From assembly GCA_003151235.1 (NCBI GenBank), contig PLWZ01000071.1, forward strand, positions 9,750 to 73,749: a stretch of DNA of 64,000 bases, written 5' to 3'. This DNA is from Acidimicrobiaceae bacterium (GTDB taxonomy: Bacteria > Actinomycetota > Acidimicrobiia > Acidimicrobiales > RAAP-2). A model generated the notes under the pieces. The model was not told where the DNA came from, searched no databases, and was given only the letters and a program-made list of their open reading frames with translations. Of the stretch, positions 40,008 to 49,262 are shown in pieces; position 1 is the stretch's first letter, and the number at the start of each line of letters is the position of its first letter. The translations under genes were made by a program, and so were the position numbers.

Positions 40008-42749
40008 ATGATCGCTGCAGCTGCACGGGGAAACGAGATGCTGTTACCTCCTCGATACCCCGCCCCCTGGGAGTTCCACGGGTTGCTGACGCACGGCCAA
40101 GCGGTCCTCGTCCGTCCGATCCGGCCTGCCGACGCAGACTTGCTCGTTAACTTCCACGCGAACCTCACGCCTGACACAGCCAATTGGCGTCACTTCGGCA
40201 TCCATCCGACGATCACCCCCGGAGAGGCAGCGCACCGTGCCGAGGTGGACTACGGCTCTCGGATGGCGTTCGTCGCCCTGGTGGCCGATGAGATCGTGGC
40301 GATCGGGAGCTATGAACGTCTCGGGCCCGCGAATCCGGCCGCAGGAGTCTCCTTCACGGTCGCCGATGAATACCAGCGCCACGGGATAGCGACCCTGCTG
40401 TTCGAGAGCCTCGCGGCTTACGCGCGGACGAAGGCCATTGAGTGCTTCGTTGCCGAGGTCATGGTGGAGAACACCGACATGCTCGAAGTTTTCGGGGCGA
40501 CTGGCCTGCGTTCCACAACCTTTCAAGAAAACGACACGATCCGGGTCCAGATCAATTTGGCGCCGACGCCGGAATACCGCGCTTGTTGCGAGGAGCGGGA
40601 GGCGACCGCCGAGGTTGCCAGCATTGCATCGGTCCTTCGTCCTCGTTCGATCGCCGTTGTCGGGGCGGGGCGCCGTCTCGGCAGCGCCGGCCATGAGGTC
40701 GTTCGATCCCTTCTGACTGGGGATTTCTCGGGCACTGTCTACCCCGTCAATCCGTCGGCGCGGGCAATCTGTGGCGTACCTACGCACCCCAGGCTGTCGT
40801 CGCTGCCCGAGCCGGTCGATCTCGTGATCGTCGCGGTTCCAGCGGCTCTGGTACCAAGCGTCGTCGAGGAGGCCGCTTCGACCGGGGCGCGTGCGGTGAT
40901 GATTATCAGTGCGGGGTTCGCGGAAACGGGTCGCTCGGGTGCCGACATCGAGACTGAACTTCTCACGTCGGCCCGCCGACACGGTGTTCGGATCGTCGGC
41001 CCGAATTGCCTGGGTGCGGTGAACACCGATCCCGAGGTTCGGATGAATGCCACCTTTACCGGTCTCGATCCACTCCCCGGAAGGCTCGCCGTGGTGTCGC
41101 AGTCGGGCGCCGTTGGACTCGTCCTCGCCGAGCAAGCGAGCGCCGCCGGGGTCGGGCTCTCGAGCTTCGTATCGGTTGGGAACAAGCTCGACGTGAGCTC
41201 GAACGACCTCCTCTGCTTCTTCGAGCGCGACGAACGAACCTCGGTGATCGCGCTCTACCTCGAGTCCCTAGGTAACCCGCGCAAGTTTGCTCGGATCGCT
41301 CGGCGAGTCGGTGAGCACAAGCCGATTGTGGCCTTGAAGGCAGGGAGGACCTCTGCAGGTGCCCGAGGGGCGCATTCGCACACCGCAGCTGCGGCTACGC
41401 CGGAAGTCACCCTGTCTGCGCTTCTTCGAAGTGCTGGCGTCATCAAGGTCGATCGTCTCGAAGAGCTCCTTGACGTCTCAGCCATCCTGCTCGCTGCGCC
41501 GCTGCCCGGGGGACGTCGCGTTGCACTCGTCGGAAACTCCGGTGGTCCGCTCATTCTCGCAGCCGACGCGTGCGAGGCCGAAGGGCTCATCGTCCCAGAG
41601 TTTGGGGGGGCGACAAAGGACGCACTCAGAGAGATCCTTGTCGCTGAGGCTGCGGTCGGGAACCCTGTCGACCTCACCGCAGGTGGTGTGGCTACGAGTC
41701 TTGAGAACGCGCTCGAAATCGTGGTTCACGACGATGCCATCGACGCGATCATCGTTGTGACGACCGATCTCCCAGAGCTCTCGGCAAATGATGCCCGGAC
41801 GACGGTCGCTCGTATGGCGGCGCGCTCAGGCAAGTCGATCATCGCATGCATCCTGGGTGGAGATCCCCGGCTCTCTTCGTACGACACGGGAGTAGTTGCC
41901 GAGGTGCCATCTCCTGAGCGCGTGGCATCGGCACTTGCGCACGTCTGTCGCTATGCCGAGTGGCGACGAGCGCCCCAGGCCCCGACCGAGGATTTCGAAG
42001 AGTTCTCCGACGACTCCGTGATCAGCGAGATCGTTCGCTCCGAACTCGATCAAAGTCGGACTGGAGGTTGGCTTGATCTCGACCAATCATCCCGGTTACT
42101 CGAGGCGTGCGGCGTGCCGGTGATAGCGACCCATGTCGCGAGAAGTGCCGAAGAAGCGATGTCGGTTGCCGAGACGCTCGGCCTTCCGGTCGTGCTCAAA
42201 GCTCGATCCGGAGCGCTGGTTCACAAGACTGACGTTGGCGGCGTCGTACTGGGTCTGGAGAATGTCGAGGCGGTGCGCGAGGCATACGAGACCATGTCAT
42301 CTCGCCTCGGAGTCCAGATGGGCGGGGCCGTGATCCAGCCGATGGCGCCGGCCGGTGTCGAGGTGATCGTCGGTCTTACCGCTGATCCAGACTTCGGTCC
42401 GGTTGTGATGGTCGGACTCGGTGGGGTGATGACCGATCTTCTCGATGACCACGCCTTCGGCGTCCCGCCATTCGCTCCGGGTGCGGCCGATGCGATGGTT
42501 CGATCACTTCGAGCCGCTCCACTTCTTGACGGTTACCGGGGCGCACCAGCGCTCGACCGGAAGGCCCTCGTCATGATCCTCGAGGCGATCGCCAATGTCA
42601 CCGAACGGGTTCCAGAGCTCGTGGAGCTCGATCTCAACCCGATTGTCGTTACTGCGACCGGGGCGCTGGTCGTCGACTGCAAGGTGCGGCTGGCTCCCTG
42701 CCATAGCGGACCTGGGCCGCTCTTTCGGGCGTTGCGCTCATCGGGATGA
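40008..42749 (+). CDS. GNAT acetyltransferase fused to ADP-forming acyl-CoA synthetase
   Basis: A 913-residue fusion. ATG 40008 follows GTGAGGAGG and avoids the upstream palindrome. Residues about 25-190 form a GNAT domain (LVRPIRPADADLLVNFHANL, FTVADEYQRHGIATLLFESL). Residues about 200-660 form the CoA-binding and ligase domains (IAVVGAGRRLGSAGHEVV, VVSQSGAVGLVLAEQAS, and a catalytic His in GARGAHSHTAAAATPEVT). Residues about 680-910 form the ATP-grasp part (LPVVLKARSGALVHKTDVGG, VMVGLGGVMTDLL). The ADP-forming reaction converts acyl-CoA, ADP and phosphate to acid, CoA and ATP. GNAT-linked members such as Pat/PatZ can instead be mainly lysine acetyltransferases with a catalytically dead ligase; here the ligase His is present, so ATP formation from acetyl-CoA is plausible. 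Confidence 0.9.
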   Translation: MIAAAARGNEMLLPPRYPAPWEFHGLLTHGQAVLVRPIRPADADLLVNFHANLTPDTANWRHFGIHPTITPGEAAHRAEVDYGSRMAFVALVADEIVAIGSYERLGPANPAAGVSFTVADEYQRHGIATLLFESLAAYARTKAIECFVAEVMVENTDMLEVFGATGLRSTTFQENDTIRVQINLAPTPEYRACCEEREATAEVASIASVLRPRSIAVVGAGRRLGSAGHEVVRSLLTGDFSGTVYPVNPSARAICGVPTHPRLSSLPEPVDLVIVAVPAALVPSVVEEAASTGARAVMIISAGFAETGRSGADIETELLTSARRHGVRIVGPNCLGAVNTDPEVRMNATFTGLDPLPGRLAVVSQSGAVGLVLAEQASAAGVGLSSFVSVGNKLDVSSNDLLCFFERDERTSVIALYLESLGNPRKFARIARRVGEHKPIVALKAGRTSAGARGAHSHTAAAATPEVTLSALLRSAGVIKVDRLEELLDVSAILLAAPLPGGRRVALVGNSGGPLILAADACEAEGLIVPEFGGATKDALREILVAEAAVGNPVDLTAGGVATSLENALEIVVHDDAIDAIIVVTTDLPELSANDARTTVARMAARSGKSIIACILGGDPRLSSYDTGVVAEVPSPERVASALAHVCRYAEWRRAPQAPTEDFEEFSDDSVISEIVRSELDQSRTGGWLDLDQSSRLLEACGVPVIATHVARSAEEAMSVAETLGLPVVLKARSGALVHKTDVGGVVLGLENVEAVREAYETMSSRLGVQMGGAVIQPMAPAGVEVIVGLTADPDFGPVVMVGLGGVMTDLLDDHAFGVPPFAPGAADAMVRSLRAAPLLDGYRGAPALDRKALVMILEAIANVTERVPELVELDLNPIVVTATGALVVDCKVRLAPCHSGPGPLFRALRSSG

Positions 42750-42822
42750 ATTTGAAGAGGTCGATGCCCGTGAGCGTCCGGGCGCTTGAGCACCCGCATG
42801 AAGACTCGGAAATACCCTCTGA

Positions 42823-42900
42823 CCAGGTGCGTCCCGGGGGGATTCGAACCCGGACTGCGGATTAAGAGTCCATTCTCGGCCAATTCTCAACTTGCGGGCG
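42823..42900 (-). pseudogene. Decayed tRNA-Lys-like copy (possible attachment-site remnant)
   Basis: The stretch CCAGGTGCG, then a GGGGGGATTCGAACC T-arm, and GCGGATTAAGAGTCC (anticodon arm of tRNA-Lys CTT) repeat, in the same orientation, the 3' half of the tRNA-Lys gene at 52567-52638. The T stem is broken at two pairs and the D arm is not recognisable, so this copy should not fold. It could be the displaced 3' end left by an element inserted in tRNA-Lys, or simply a decayed duplicate. Confidence 0.7.
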
Positions 42901-43094
42901 CTGACCAATATGCCCTCTGACCTGCACAAACTTCCCAGCGCTCGTCGGCGTTCGCGGAAATTGTCCGGGCGTTGTGGTCACTTTGTAGTCGCGAAACTAA
43001 ACGGAATTGGGAGCATCCGACCGCTGAGCGGTTCGCCCCAGCGATCCTTCTCGCCATTCGGAGGTCTGAAAGCGTTCGACGAAACCGGTACTTG

Positions 43095-44039
43095 CTATGG
43101 AGCGACGAGATGGAATGACCCGCCTGCGTCCTTCTTGCCGTTTCCGTTTCCGACCGGTACGAAGCGTCCACCGGCAAGGTTTGGTGTTTCGTCTCCGTAG
43201 AAGTAGAGCGCCTGCCCGTTGTACGTGACTTGGCTCAAGCCTCCGGCGATCTTCCGGGCGCCCACTCGGCTGGCTTTGGCCAGCCCGGCTGTCCCGGGAG
43301 TGCCAGCGGTGAGCAGGGGCGGCCACGACCGAGCGCATGCACCGCTGCACTCGTCTTTGCTGTAGCGGTACACGGGGAAGGAGATCCAACCGGCCAGCGT
43401 GTTCATTTGTGCGGCCAACACCGTCTTGCCCCCAATGGTGCTGGTGGTCAGCATTCCCGCCCAGGGGACCGGAGTTCCTTTCGCGGAGACCACATACCAG
43501 AGTCCGTGCCATGGTGGCAGGCCTGGCTCGTCCCAACCCTCGCCCGTGATCGACCCTGCGCTCATGTCGAACAGGTACAAGGGATGGCCGGCGTAGGTCA
43601 CTTGGTCGGCTCCGAGGTCCGAGCGGAACACCATCCCGAGGAGGCTCTGTTTCACCCCACCGCCCGCGATCGGGGAGCCGGTCGTCGTGACCGCCGGCCA
43701 TTCGGATTGACTGCCTTCGGGGCCGGTGCAGGCGATGGGGCCCGGAGGGAGCTGCTTTACCACGGTGGTGCAACCGAACGAGGGGGGATCGTCCGATGTG
43801 AGCATGTACACGGTGTACCCCTGGTACTGCCCCGACCCTACGACGAGGGTCTTGCCGAAGGGCCCGTTGGACGTGGAGATCACAGTGGCACCCGGTGTCG
43901 TAGCGGCGCTAGCCGTGCTGGTGACGAGCGTTGAACCAAGCAGCCCGATGATGGCGGCGGTGGCGATGACCGATTTGCGTAGGGCTCCCACGATGCTCCT
44001 TGATTTTGGATGCGGCTCGTCCAACGTTTCTGTGGCCAT
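43095..44039 (-). CDS. Secreted protein with Lipoprotein_15-type (COG4315) repeats
   Basis: A 314-residue exported protein. ATG 44039 starts a leader whose hydrophobic core VIATAAIIGLLGSTLVTSTA is followed by an ASA-A cleavage site; there is no lipobox Cys. The mature part holds repeats of the secreted-repeat family: TVYMLTSDDPPSFGCTTVVK, QVTYAGHPLYLFDMSAG, then FPVYRYSKDECSGACARSWP, PLLTAG and QVTYNGQALYFYGDETPN. The C-A-C-x-x-x-W-P-P style motifs are typical of COG4315 proteins, of unknown function and sometimes suggested to bind metal or haem. An upstream in-frame start at 44102 is possible. Confidence 0.85.
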   Translation of the reverse strand: MATETLDEPHPKSRSIVGALRKSVIATAAIIGLLGSTLVTSTASAATTPGATVISTSNGPFGKTLVVGSGQYQGYTVYMLTSDDPPSFGCTTVVKQLPPGPIACTGPEGSQSEWPAVTTTGSPIAGGGVKQSLLGMVFRSDLGADQVTYAGHPLYLFDMSAGSITGEGWDEPGLPPWHGLWYVVSAKGTPVPWAGMLTTSTIGGKTVLAAQMNTLAGWISFPVYRYSKDECSGACARSWPPLLTAGTPGTAGLAKASRVGARKIAGGLSQVTYNGQALYFYGDETPNLAGGRFVPVGNGNGKKDAGGSFHLVAP

Positions 44040-44188
44040 CGTGACCACGGTGGCCCCGCCCAGCAAGGGGGAAGCCACGTCTTGCGATCGTGGTACTGCC
44101 ACTCCTTTGAGCGAGTGGAGGTGCGTATGGAGGTTGTATCCGCGAGAACAGCTTTCCTGCCCGGCTGCCTTGCCGGCAACGCGACATC

Positions 44189-44366
44189 ATGCCAGGACAG
44201 TCCCGTCTCCGATTTCGGTACGGCGGCTTTACCAGCCCGTCGTTCGATTGGCTCTTTGTTTCCCGCAAAGAGATGCGGACGATTCTCCGGGGCACGGGGT
44301 GGCACCAAGGCCGGATTCTTGGAGCGCGTTCGCGACCCATATGTCGCCGTTTTGGAGAAGGATTGA
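44189..44366 (+). pseudogene. SAM-dependent methyltransferase C-terminal remnant, frameshifted
   Basis: The frame from 44189 gives RLRFRYGGFTSPSFDWLFVS then RKEMRTILRGTGWHQ, and the adjacent frame continues AGFLERVRDPYVAVLEKD to a stop at 44366. Joined, they form the last 55 residues of a class I methyltransferase (compare the usual pattern LFVSxxEMRxILxGTGW...YVAVLEK). The remaining protein is absent upstream, so this is a fragment with a frameshift. Confidence 0.65.
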
Positions 44367-44847
44367 CCTGTACAACTACTAACGCTTTCCGGGCTACAGA
44401 ATGCTCGGGGCCCGGTAAGCGACGCGGAGTCGACCTTCAGCTCCTTCGGCTCCACGATGCAAATCAGCGGTGACTTCCCGCCAGCCCTGGCTAGAACGAT
44501 CGCGGCGGTCCTAATCTCCGGACCGCAACCGGCGCCATTGTCGGTGGGCTAGTCCCTGTTGCTCTGACGCTGGGCGCCTGCCACAGCAGTCCACCCTTGT
44601 AACGAATCGAACACCCATGATCATTTGGTTGATTGCGTATCGGCCGTCACAGCTTCAGCGGTGAAGCGGGAGTCCGGAGCAAGCCATTCGCGCTGCACGA
44701 TGAATAGCTGGCAATGGTGCTCAGCCAGGATCCTTTGTGAGCATCTCTTCGTGCTCGGATCGAGCAGCTGTCGGAGACCGTCGCGTTGCGATTGTCGGTG
44801 GTCGGTTCGACGGTGACCTGAAGGATTCATCGGGTCCGGGCATTGTT
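44367..44847. other. Intergenic region without a supported gene
   Basis: About 480 bases with lower coding quality than the surroundings and many stops in all frames. I see no gene, RNA or terminator that I can support. Confidence 0.4.
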
Positions 44848-46887
44848 CTAAAGGGCCGCCAGGACGTCGTTGCCGACGGCGAGCGGACCGCCAAAGAGGT
44901 ACCCGTTGGCCAGCTGGGCATCTCCGGCGAGGTAGCTGGCGATGCTTGGTGGCAGTGGCACGGACGGTTCGACCAGCAGCATCGGGCCCTGTGACCCCGG
45001 TTCGCCCATGAAGACCCCCCCAGAGAGGGCGTCGGGGAAGTCGGCACCGGTGGCGGCCCCGAACACGGTGGCGTGGGGGAAGAAGGTGCTCGCCACGGCG
45101 GCCGAGGTGCCGTAGAGGTCCTGGCCGTACACCGGAATCGCGCCCTGGTCGGCGCCGTAGGCGGCCTGCGGTCCGCCGATGGCGTACCGGGTGTCCCCCA
45201 GGTGCTCGACGATGTAGGCGTAGGTCTCGAGGGACTGGGACGGCCCGTTGGTGAGCAGGATCGCCGCGTGGTCCTCGATGGCCGCCGGCACCGCCGAGAG
45301 GGCGTCGGGGAAGTTGAGCCCAGTGGCCTCGAAGATGGTCGTGGGGTTTCCCAGTTGCTCGGCGATGTCGACTGCGGTGGCGTAGTCGTCGGCCCCGGCG
45401 ATCCGTTTGGTGACGTAGCCCAGCGCCTGGAGAGCCGTGTCGATGTCCGGACTGAGCGCCAGGTCTCCACCCAGGATGTAGACGGTCCCGCCAACGGGAA
45501 GCACCTGTTGGATCTGGGCTGAGACCCGGGGATCGAGGCTCGAACTGATCGGTGCCCCGGGGGTGATGAGAAGCGGACCCCCCACCTGGGCCGCCAGCGG
45601 TCCGCCGGCCAGGGCGTCCGAGAAGAAGTCAGAACGCGCGAGGACCACCGCCTTGGCCGATCCGAGTTGGGGGAACTCGGCTTGTGAGACCGCAATCGAG
45701 GTGCCGATCGCGTCGGTGCCGTAGATGCGCTGAACCGGCAACGCCGGTGGTGGTGGCGGCGGCGTAACGACGCTCCCCGGCAGCGAGATGGGGGCGATGT
45801 AGAGCTCGCGCTGGCCGCCACAGCCATAGTTCGTGCAGCCCGCCGGCGCCCACGTTTGGTAGGAGATCCACCAGTTGCCTGACGCGTCGGTGAAGACCAT
45901 GCCGCCGCCGGCCCCCCCGGGGGTGCTGAGGATGGGGTCGGAGGGCTCGTTCTGGTCGCAGGGGCCGTTGGGGCCGCTGCACAACACGTAGCCGGTCGCG
46001 TAGTTGTTCGAGAGATAGTTGCCCCCCGAGAAGAAGAGGTAGTAGTTCCCGCCTGCGTAGGCCATGGAGGGATCGTCGGTGGTGGTCTGCCACGGGTAGG
46101 GGTCCGAGGCGATGGTGAAGATCGCGGCTGGTGACCCGCTCAGGCTGACGCCGTCGGACGCGATGGGTTCCGACCAGACGCTGGACGCCCCCGAAGTCGA
46201 CCCGTCGTTGCTCTTCCACAAGAGGTACGGGTCTCCGGTGGTGGGGTCGACGAAGGGCTGAGGATCGATGGAGCCACCGGACGAGGGTTGGCAGACCAGA
46301 GGCCCCGCGGAGGTGTCGACGTAAGGGCCGGTCACCGTCGACGCGGTGGCCACCGAGATGCAGTAGTAGCCGCTCGATCGCTGTTCGGCGTCGTAGAACA
46401 TGATCCACTGACCGTCGTATTGGAAGACACCCGGTGAGTTCGGGGTGTTGTTCAACTCCCAGGGGGCCGGGGGTGCCGTATCGCCGTTCTCGGCGAACGC
46501 GCTCGATTCGGACGATTGACCGCTGAGGGTTGTCCACCCGAGCTGGGGGTCGCTGAAGGTCGTCTTCGCGATGGCGATCTGATTGCCCCAGGTCGTCCCG
46601 GTGGTGAACGCGTAGAACGTCCCATTGGCGAGGACGATGTCGGGATCGGGGGCATCGAGGGCGAGGGCGGGTGCCGAGCTCGGCGAGACCACCGGAGCGG
46701 CGGCGGTCGCGCCCGCAGGCGACGCCGGGACGGCCAAGCCCCCGAAGAGCACCCCCACCACCAATGACGCCGTGACTAGGTGCCGCTGGTGCGAGGTTCC
46801 GGCGTATCGCGGTCGATCGCGCACCGACCTCAGTGTGCCATATGCGTGCGGCCCGATGAAACGAGGTCCTGACCTCGGGGATCGCAA
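44848..46887 (-). CDS. Secreted GH43-like beta-propeller protein with C-terminal CWB2 cell-wall-binding repeats
   Basis: A protein of up to 679 residues (start uncertain). A leader with core VTASLVVGVLFGGLAVPASP ends near ATAAA. Residues about 75-380 form a GH43-type five-bladed propeller: ALDAPDPDIVLANGTFYAFT, PGVFQYDGQWIMFYDA, IDPQPFVDPTTGDPYLLWKS and DDPSMAYAGGNYYLFFSGGN. A Pro-rich linker (PPPPPPALP) leads to three CWB2 repeats (residues about 395-679) with VQRIYGTDAIGTSIAVSQAE, VVLARSDFFSDALAGGPLA and VYILGGDLALSPDI. It probably degrades or binds arabinan/xylan-like polysaccharides while attached to the wall. It is divergent from the CWB2 gene at 47022. Confidence 0.88.
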   Translation of the reverse strand: MRSPRSGPRFIGPHAYGTLRSVRDRPRYAGTSHQRHLVTASLVVGVLFGGLAVPASPAGATAAAPVVSPSSAPALALDAPDPDIVLANGTFYAFTTGTTWGNQIAIAKTTFSDPQLGWTTLSGQSSESSAFAENGDTAPPAPWELNNTPNSPGVFQYDGQWIMFYDAEQRSSGYYCISVATASTVTGPYVDTSAGPLVCQPSSGGSIDPQPFVDPTTGDPYLLWKSNDGSTSGASSVWSEPIASDGVSLSGSPAAIFTIASDPYPWQTTTDDPSMAYAGGNYYLFFSGGNYLSNNYATGYVLCSGPNGPCDQNEPSDPILSTPGGAGGGMVFTDASGNWWISYQTWAPAGCTNYGCGGQRELYIAPISLPGSVVTPPPPPPALPVQRIYGTDAIGTSIAVSQAEFPQLGSAKAVVLARSDFFSDALAGGPLAAQVGGPLLITPGAPISSSLDPRVSAQIQQVLPVGGTVYILGGDLALSPDIDTALQALGYVTKRIAGADDYATAVDIAEQLGNPTTIFEATGLNFPDALSAVPAAIEDHAAILLTNGPSQSLETYAYIVEHLGDTRYAIGGPQAAYGADQGAIPVYGQDLYGTSAAVASTFFPHATVFGAATGADFPDALSGGVFMGEPGSQGPMLLVEPSVPLPPSIASYLAGDAQLANGYLFGGPLAVGNDVLAAL

Positions 46888-47021
46888 CTAGGCATTGACA
46901 CCACGGTGACCCCATGATCAGCTGGCCATCGCTGGGCGCCCGCCGGTGGGGGCATCTCTAGTGGCTTGGTGTTCAGTGGCCGCAGCATGCGGGCAATGAC
47001 AAACGAGCGGAGTGACCAGCA

Positions 47022-49262
47022 GTGGAGCACGCGAGGAACTTGAGGCGGAGTGGGCCGGTTTGTCGGCGTTCCCGCCTGGCCAGGATTGTCCCGATCGCCT
47101 TGGCGCTTGGCTTGGTGGCGGGAGGTCTGGGAGCCGCCCTGGATGCCCTTCCGGCGTCGGCCGCACCGGTGTCGGGAGTGACATTCAGCGCCCCCTCGAA
47201 GGTGGCCGGAGCAACCACCACCTGGACGGTCTCGTTCACCCCGGCCACCGCACTGACCGACGCAGACACCATCTCGGTCACGTTCCCAGAAGGATTCGTA
47301 ATTCCGGCCTCACCAGCGGTGACCCTCGGGTCGTGCACCACGTCGCCCACGAGCGGGTCGAGGAGCGGCCAGACGGTCGCGATCAACCTGACCGGCTCGG
47401 TCTGCACGTTTGGGAGCCCCGAGACGCTGACGATTGCCGGCATCACCAACCCGGCGGCCGCCGGGTCGTACCCGAAGACGTCGTTCACGGTCGCGACATC
47501 CGCCGACGGCCCCGGTTCCCCGACGGCCGACGTGGTGATTACCGGCGTGGCGGCCGTCACATTCAGCGGCTCCTCCATGCTCGGCGGTGCGACGAATACC
47601 ACGTGGACGATCGGCTTCAACGCGGGCCTGTCCGGTTCGAGCGGACCGGACACCATCGTGGTCGTCTTTGCCCCGGGGTTCAGGATTCCGACGATCCCAA
47701 CGGTGGGGCTCGGGGCAGCGTTCACCGGCTGTACGGCCCCCACGACCGCTTTGACGAGCGCCACGACGGTGACCATCAGTGTGGGTGCCGGGTGCACGCT
47801 GGCCGCTCACGCCTCCGCGACCTTGACGATTGCCGGCATCACCAACCCGGCAGCGGGGTCCTATGCCAACACGTTGTTCTCGGTGACCGCAGACGGCGAG
47901 TCCGTCAGCTCCCCGGCGGCCAACGTGGTCATCATCGCCGCACCCGATGGCTCGGGGGCCCTGAGTGTGTCCCCCACTTCGGTGCCCGTTGGCTCATCGG
48001 GTGACACGTTGGTCTTCACCTACACGGCTGCAACGGGAGGGCTCAGCTCCGGCGAGCTCGAGATGACGGTGCCGACTGGGTGGTCGACGCCTTCGGTCAT
48101 CTCTTCGGCGGCCGGCTACGTCACCTCCACCTGCGGGGTGGTGTCGGTCGTGAGCTCCACGATCACGATCTCCGATGTCACCTTGGCCGCCGGGGCGTCC
48201 TGCACCATCACCTACGGCTCTAAGGCCGGGGGTGGTCCGGGTGCCTTTGCCCCGTCGATCTCGAACACCTACCCGTTCACCACCGTCGAGATGTCCACCG
48301 GATCAGGCTTTCTGACCGGCTTGGCCAGCTCGCCCGGACTGACCACCGGCACCCCGTCGCTGACCCAGATCTACGGAGTCGACGCCATCGGGACCTCGGT
48401 CGCCATCTCCGAGGCCGCGTTCCCGACCAAGGGCTCGGCCGGCGGGGTGGTGCTGGCCAGAGACGACTTCTTCTCCGACGCGCTGGCCGGCGGACCGTTG
48501 GCGGCCCAGGTTGGGGGTCCGCTTCTCATCACCCCCGGAGCATCGATCAGTTCGAGCCTCGACCCCCGGGTCTTGGCGGAGATCCAACGGGTGCTTCCCG
48601 TCGGCAAGACCGTCTACATCCTGGGCGGCGACCTTGCCTTGAGCCCCAACATCGACGCCACCCTGCAGGGTCTCGGCTACACCGTGGTCCGAGAAGCCGG
48701 GGCCGATGAGTACGCGACCGCGGTGGACATCGCCGAGCAGCTCGGCAACCCCGCCACCATCTTCGAGGCCACCGGGCTCGACTTCTATGACGCGCTCTCG
48801 GCGGTGCCGGCGGCCGTCGAAGAGCACGGGGCCATCCTTCTCACCAACGGGTCGTCGCAGTCTCTCGAGACCTACGCCTACATCGTCGGGCACCTGGGGG
48901 ACACCCGATACGCCATCGGCGGACCGCAGGCTGCCGCCGGGGCCGACGGCGGGGCCACCGCCGTCTATGGCCAGGACGAGTTCAACACGTCGGCCGCCGT
49001 GGCCAGCTACTTCTTCCCGAGTCCGTCGGTCTTCGGCGCGGCGACGGCGGCAGAGTTCCCCGACGCACTCGGCGGTGGGGTCTTCATGGCGACCGGTGGA
49101 CGCCTGGGGCCGATCCTTCTCGTGAACCCGAGCGCCCCGTTGCCAACGGAGATAACTCCGTACCTGGCCTCCTTGCCTGTCGGCACAAAGGGCTACGTGT
49201 TCGGTGGTCCGGCGGCGGTCGGCCCTGACGTGGTGACGGCATTGCAGCTTGCGGTCGGGTAG
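47022..49262 (+). CDS. Secreted protein with Ig-like/adhesin repeats and C-terminal CWB2 repeats
   Basis: A 746-residue exported protein from GTG 47022. Its leader has a twin-Arg-rich n-region and core IVPIALALGLVAGGLGAALD, then PASAA. It then has about three related Ig-like units (VTFSAPSKVAGATTTWTVSF, LTIAGITNPAAAGSYPKTSF, VTFSGSSMLGGATNTTWTIG, LTIAGITNPAAGSYANTLFS) and a fourth with VSPTSVPVGSSGDTLVFTYT. The last 290 residues are three CWB2 repeats (LTQIYGVDAIGTSVAISEAA, VYILGGDLALSPNIDATLQG) nearly identical to those of the divergent gene at 44848. A surface adhesin or matrix protein is likely. Confidence 0.88.
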   Translation: MEHARNLRRSGPVCRRSRLARIVPIALALGLVAGGLGAALDALPASAAPVSGVTFSAPSKVAGATTTWTVSFTPATALTDADTISVTFPEGFVIPASPAVTLGSCTTSPTSGSRSGQTVAINLTGSVCTFGSPETLTIAGITNPAAAGSYPKTSFTVATSADGPGSPTADVVITGVAAVTFSGSSMLGGATNTTWTIGFNAGLSGSSGPDTIVVVFAPGFRIPTIPTVGLGAAFTGCTAPTTALTSATTVTISVGAGCTLAAHASATLTIAGITNPAAGSYANTLFSVTADGESVSSPAANVVIIAAPDGSGALSVSPTSVPVGSSGDTLVFTYTAATGGLSSGELEMTVPTGWSTPSVISSAAGYVTSTCGVVSVVSSTITISDVTLAAGASCTITYGSKAGGGPGAFAPSISNTYPFTTVEMSTGSGFLTGLASSPGLTTGTPSLTQIYGVDAIGTSVAISEAAFPTKGSAGGVVLARDDFFSDALAGGPLAAQVGGPLLITPGASISSSLDPRVLAEIQRVLPVGKTVYILGGDLALSPNIDATLQGLGYTVVREAGADEYATAVDIAEQLGNPATIFEATGLDFYDALSAVPAAVEEHGAILLTNGSSQSLETYAYIVGHLGDTRYAIGGPQAAAGADGGATAVYGQDEFNTSAAVASYFFPSPSVFGAATAAEFPDALGGGVFMATGGRLGPILLVNPSAPLPTEITPYLASLPVGTKGYVFGGPAAVGPDVVTALQLAVG

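Noticed and set aside
42823-42900. A second functional tRNA-Lys
   Set aside because: T stem broken at two pairs and no proper D arm or acceptor pairing; only the anticodon and T-loop segments are conserved, so it is a relic.
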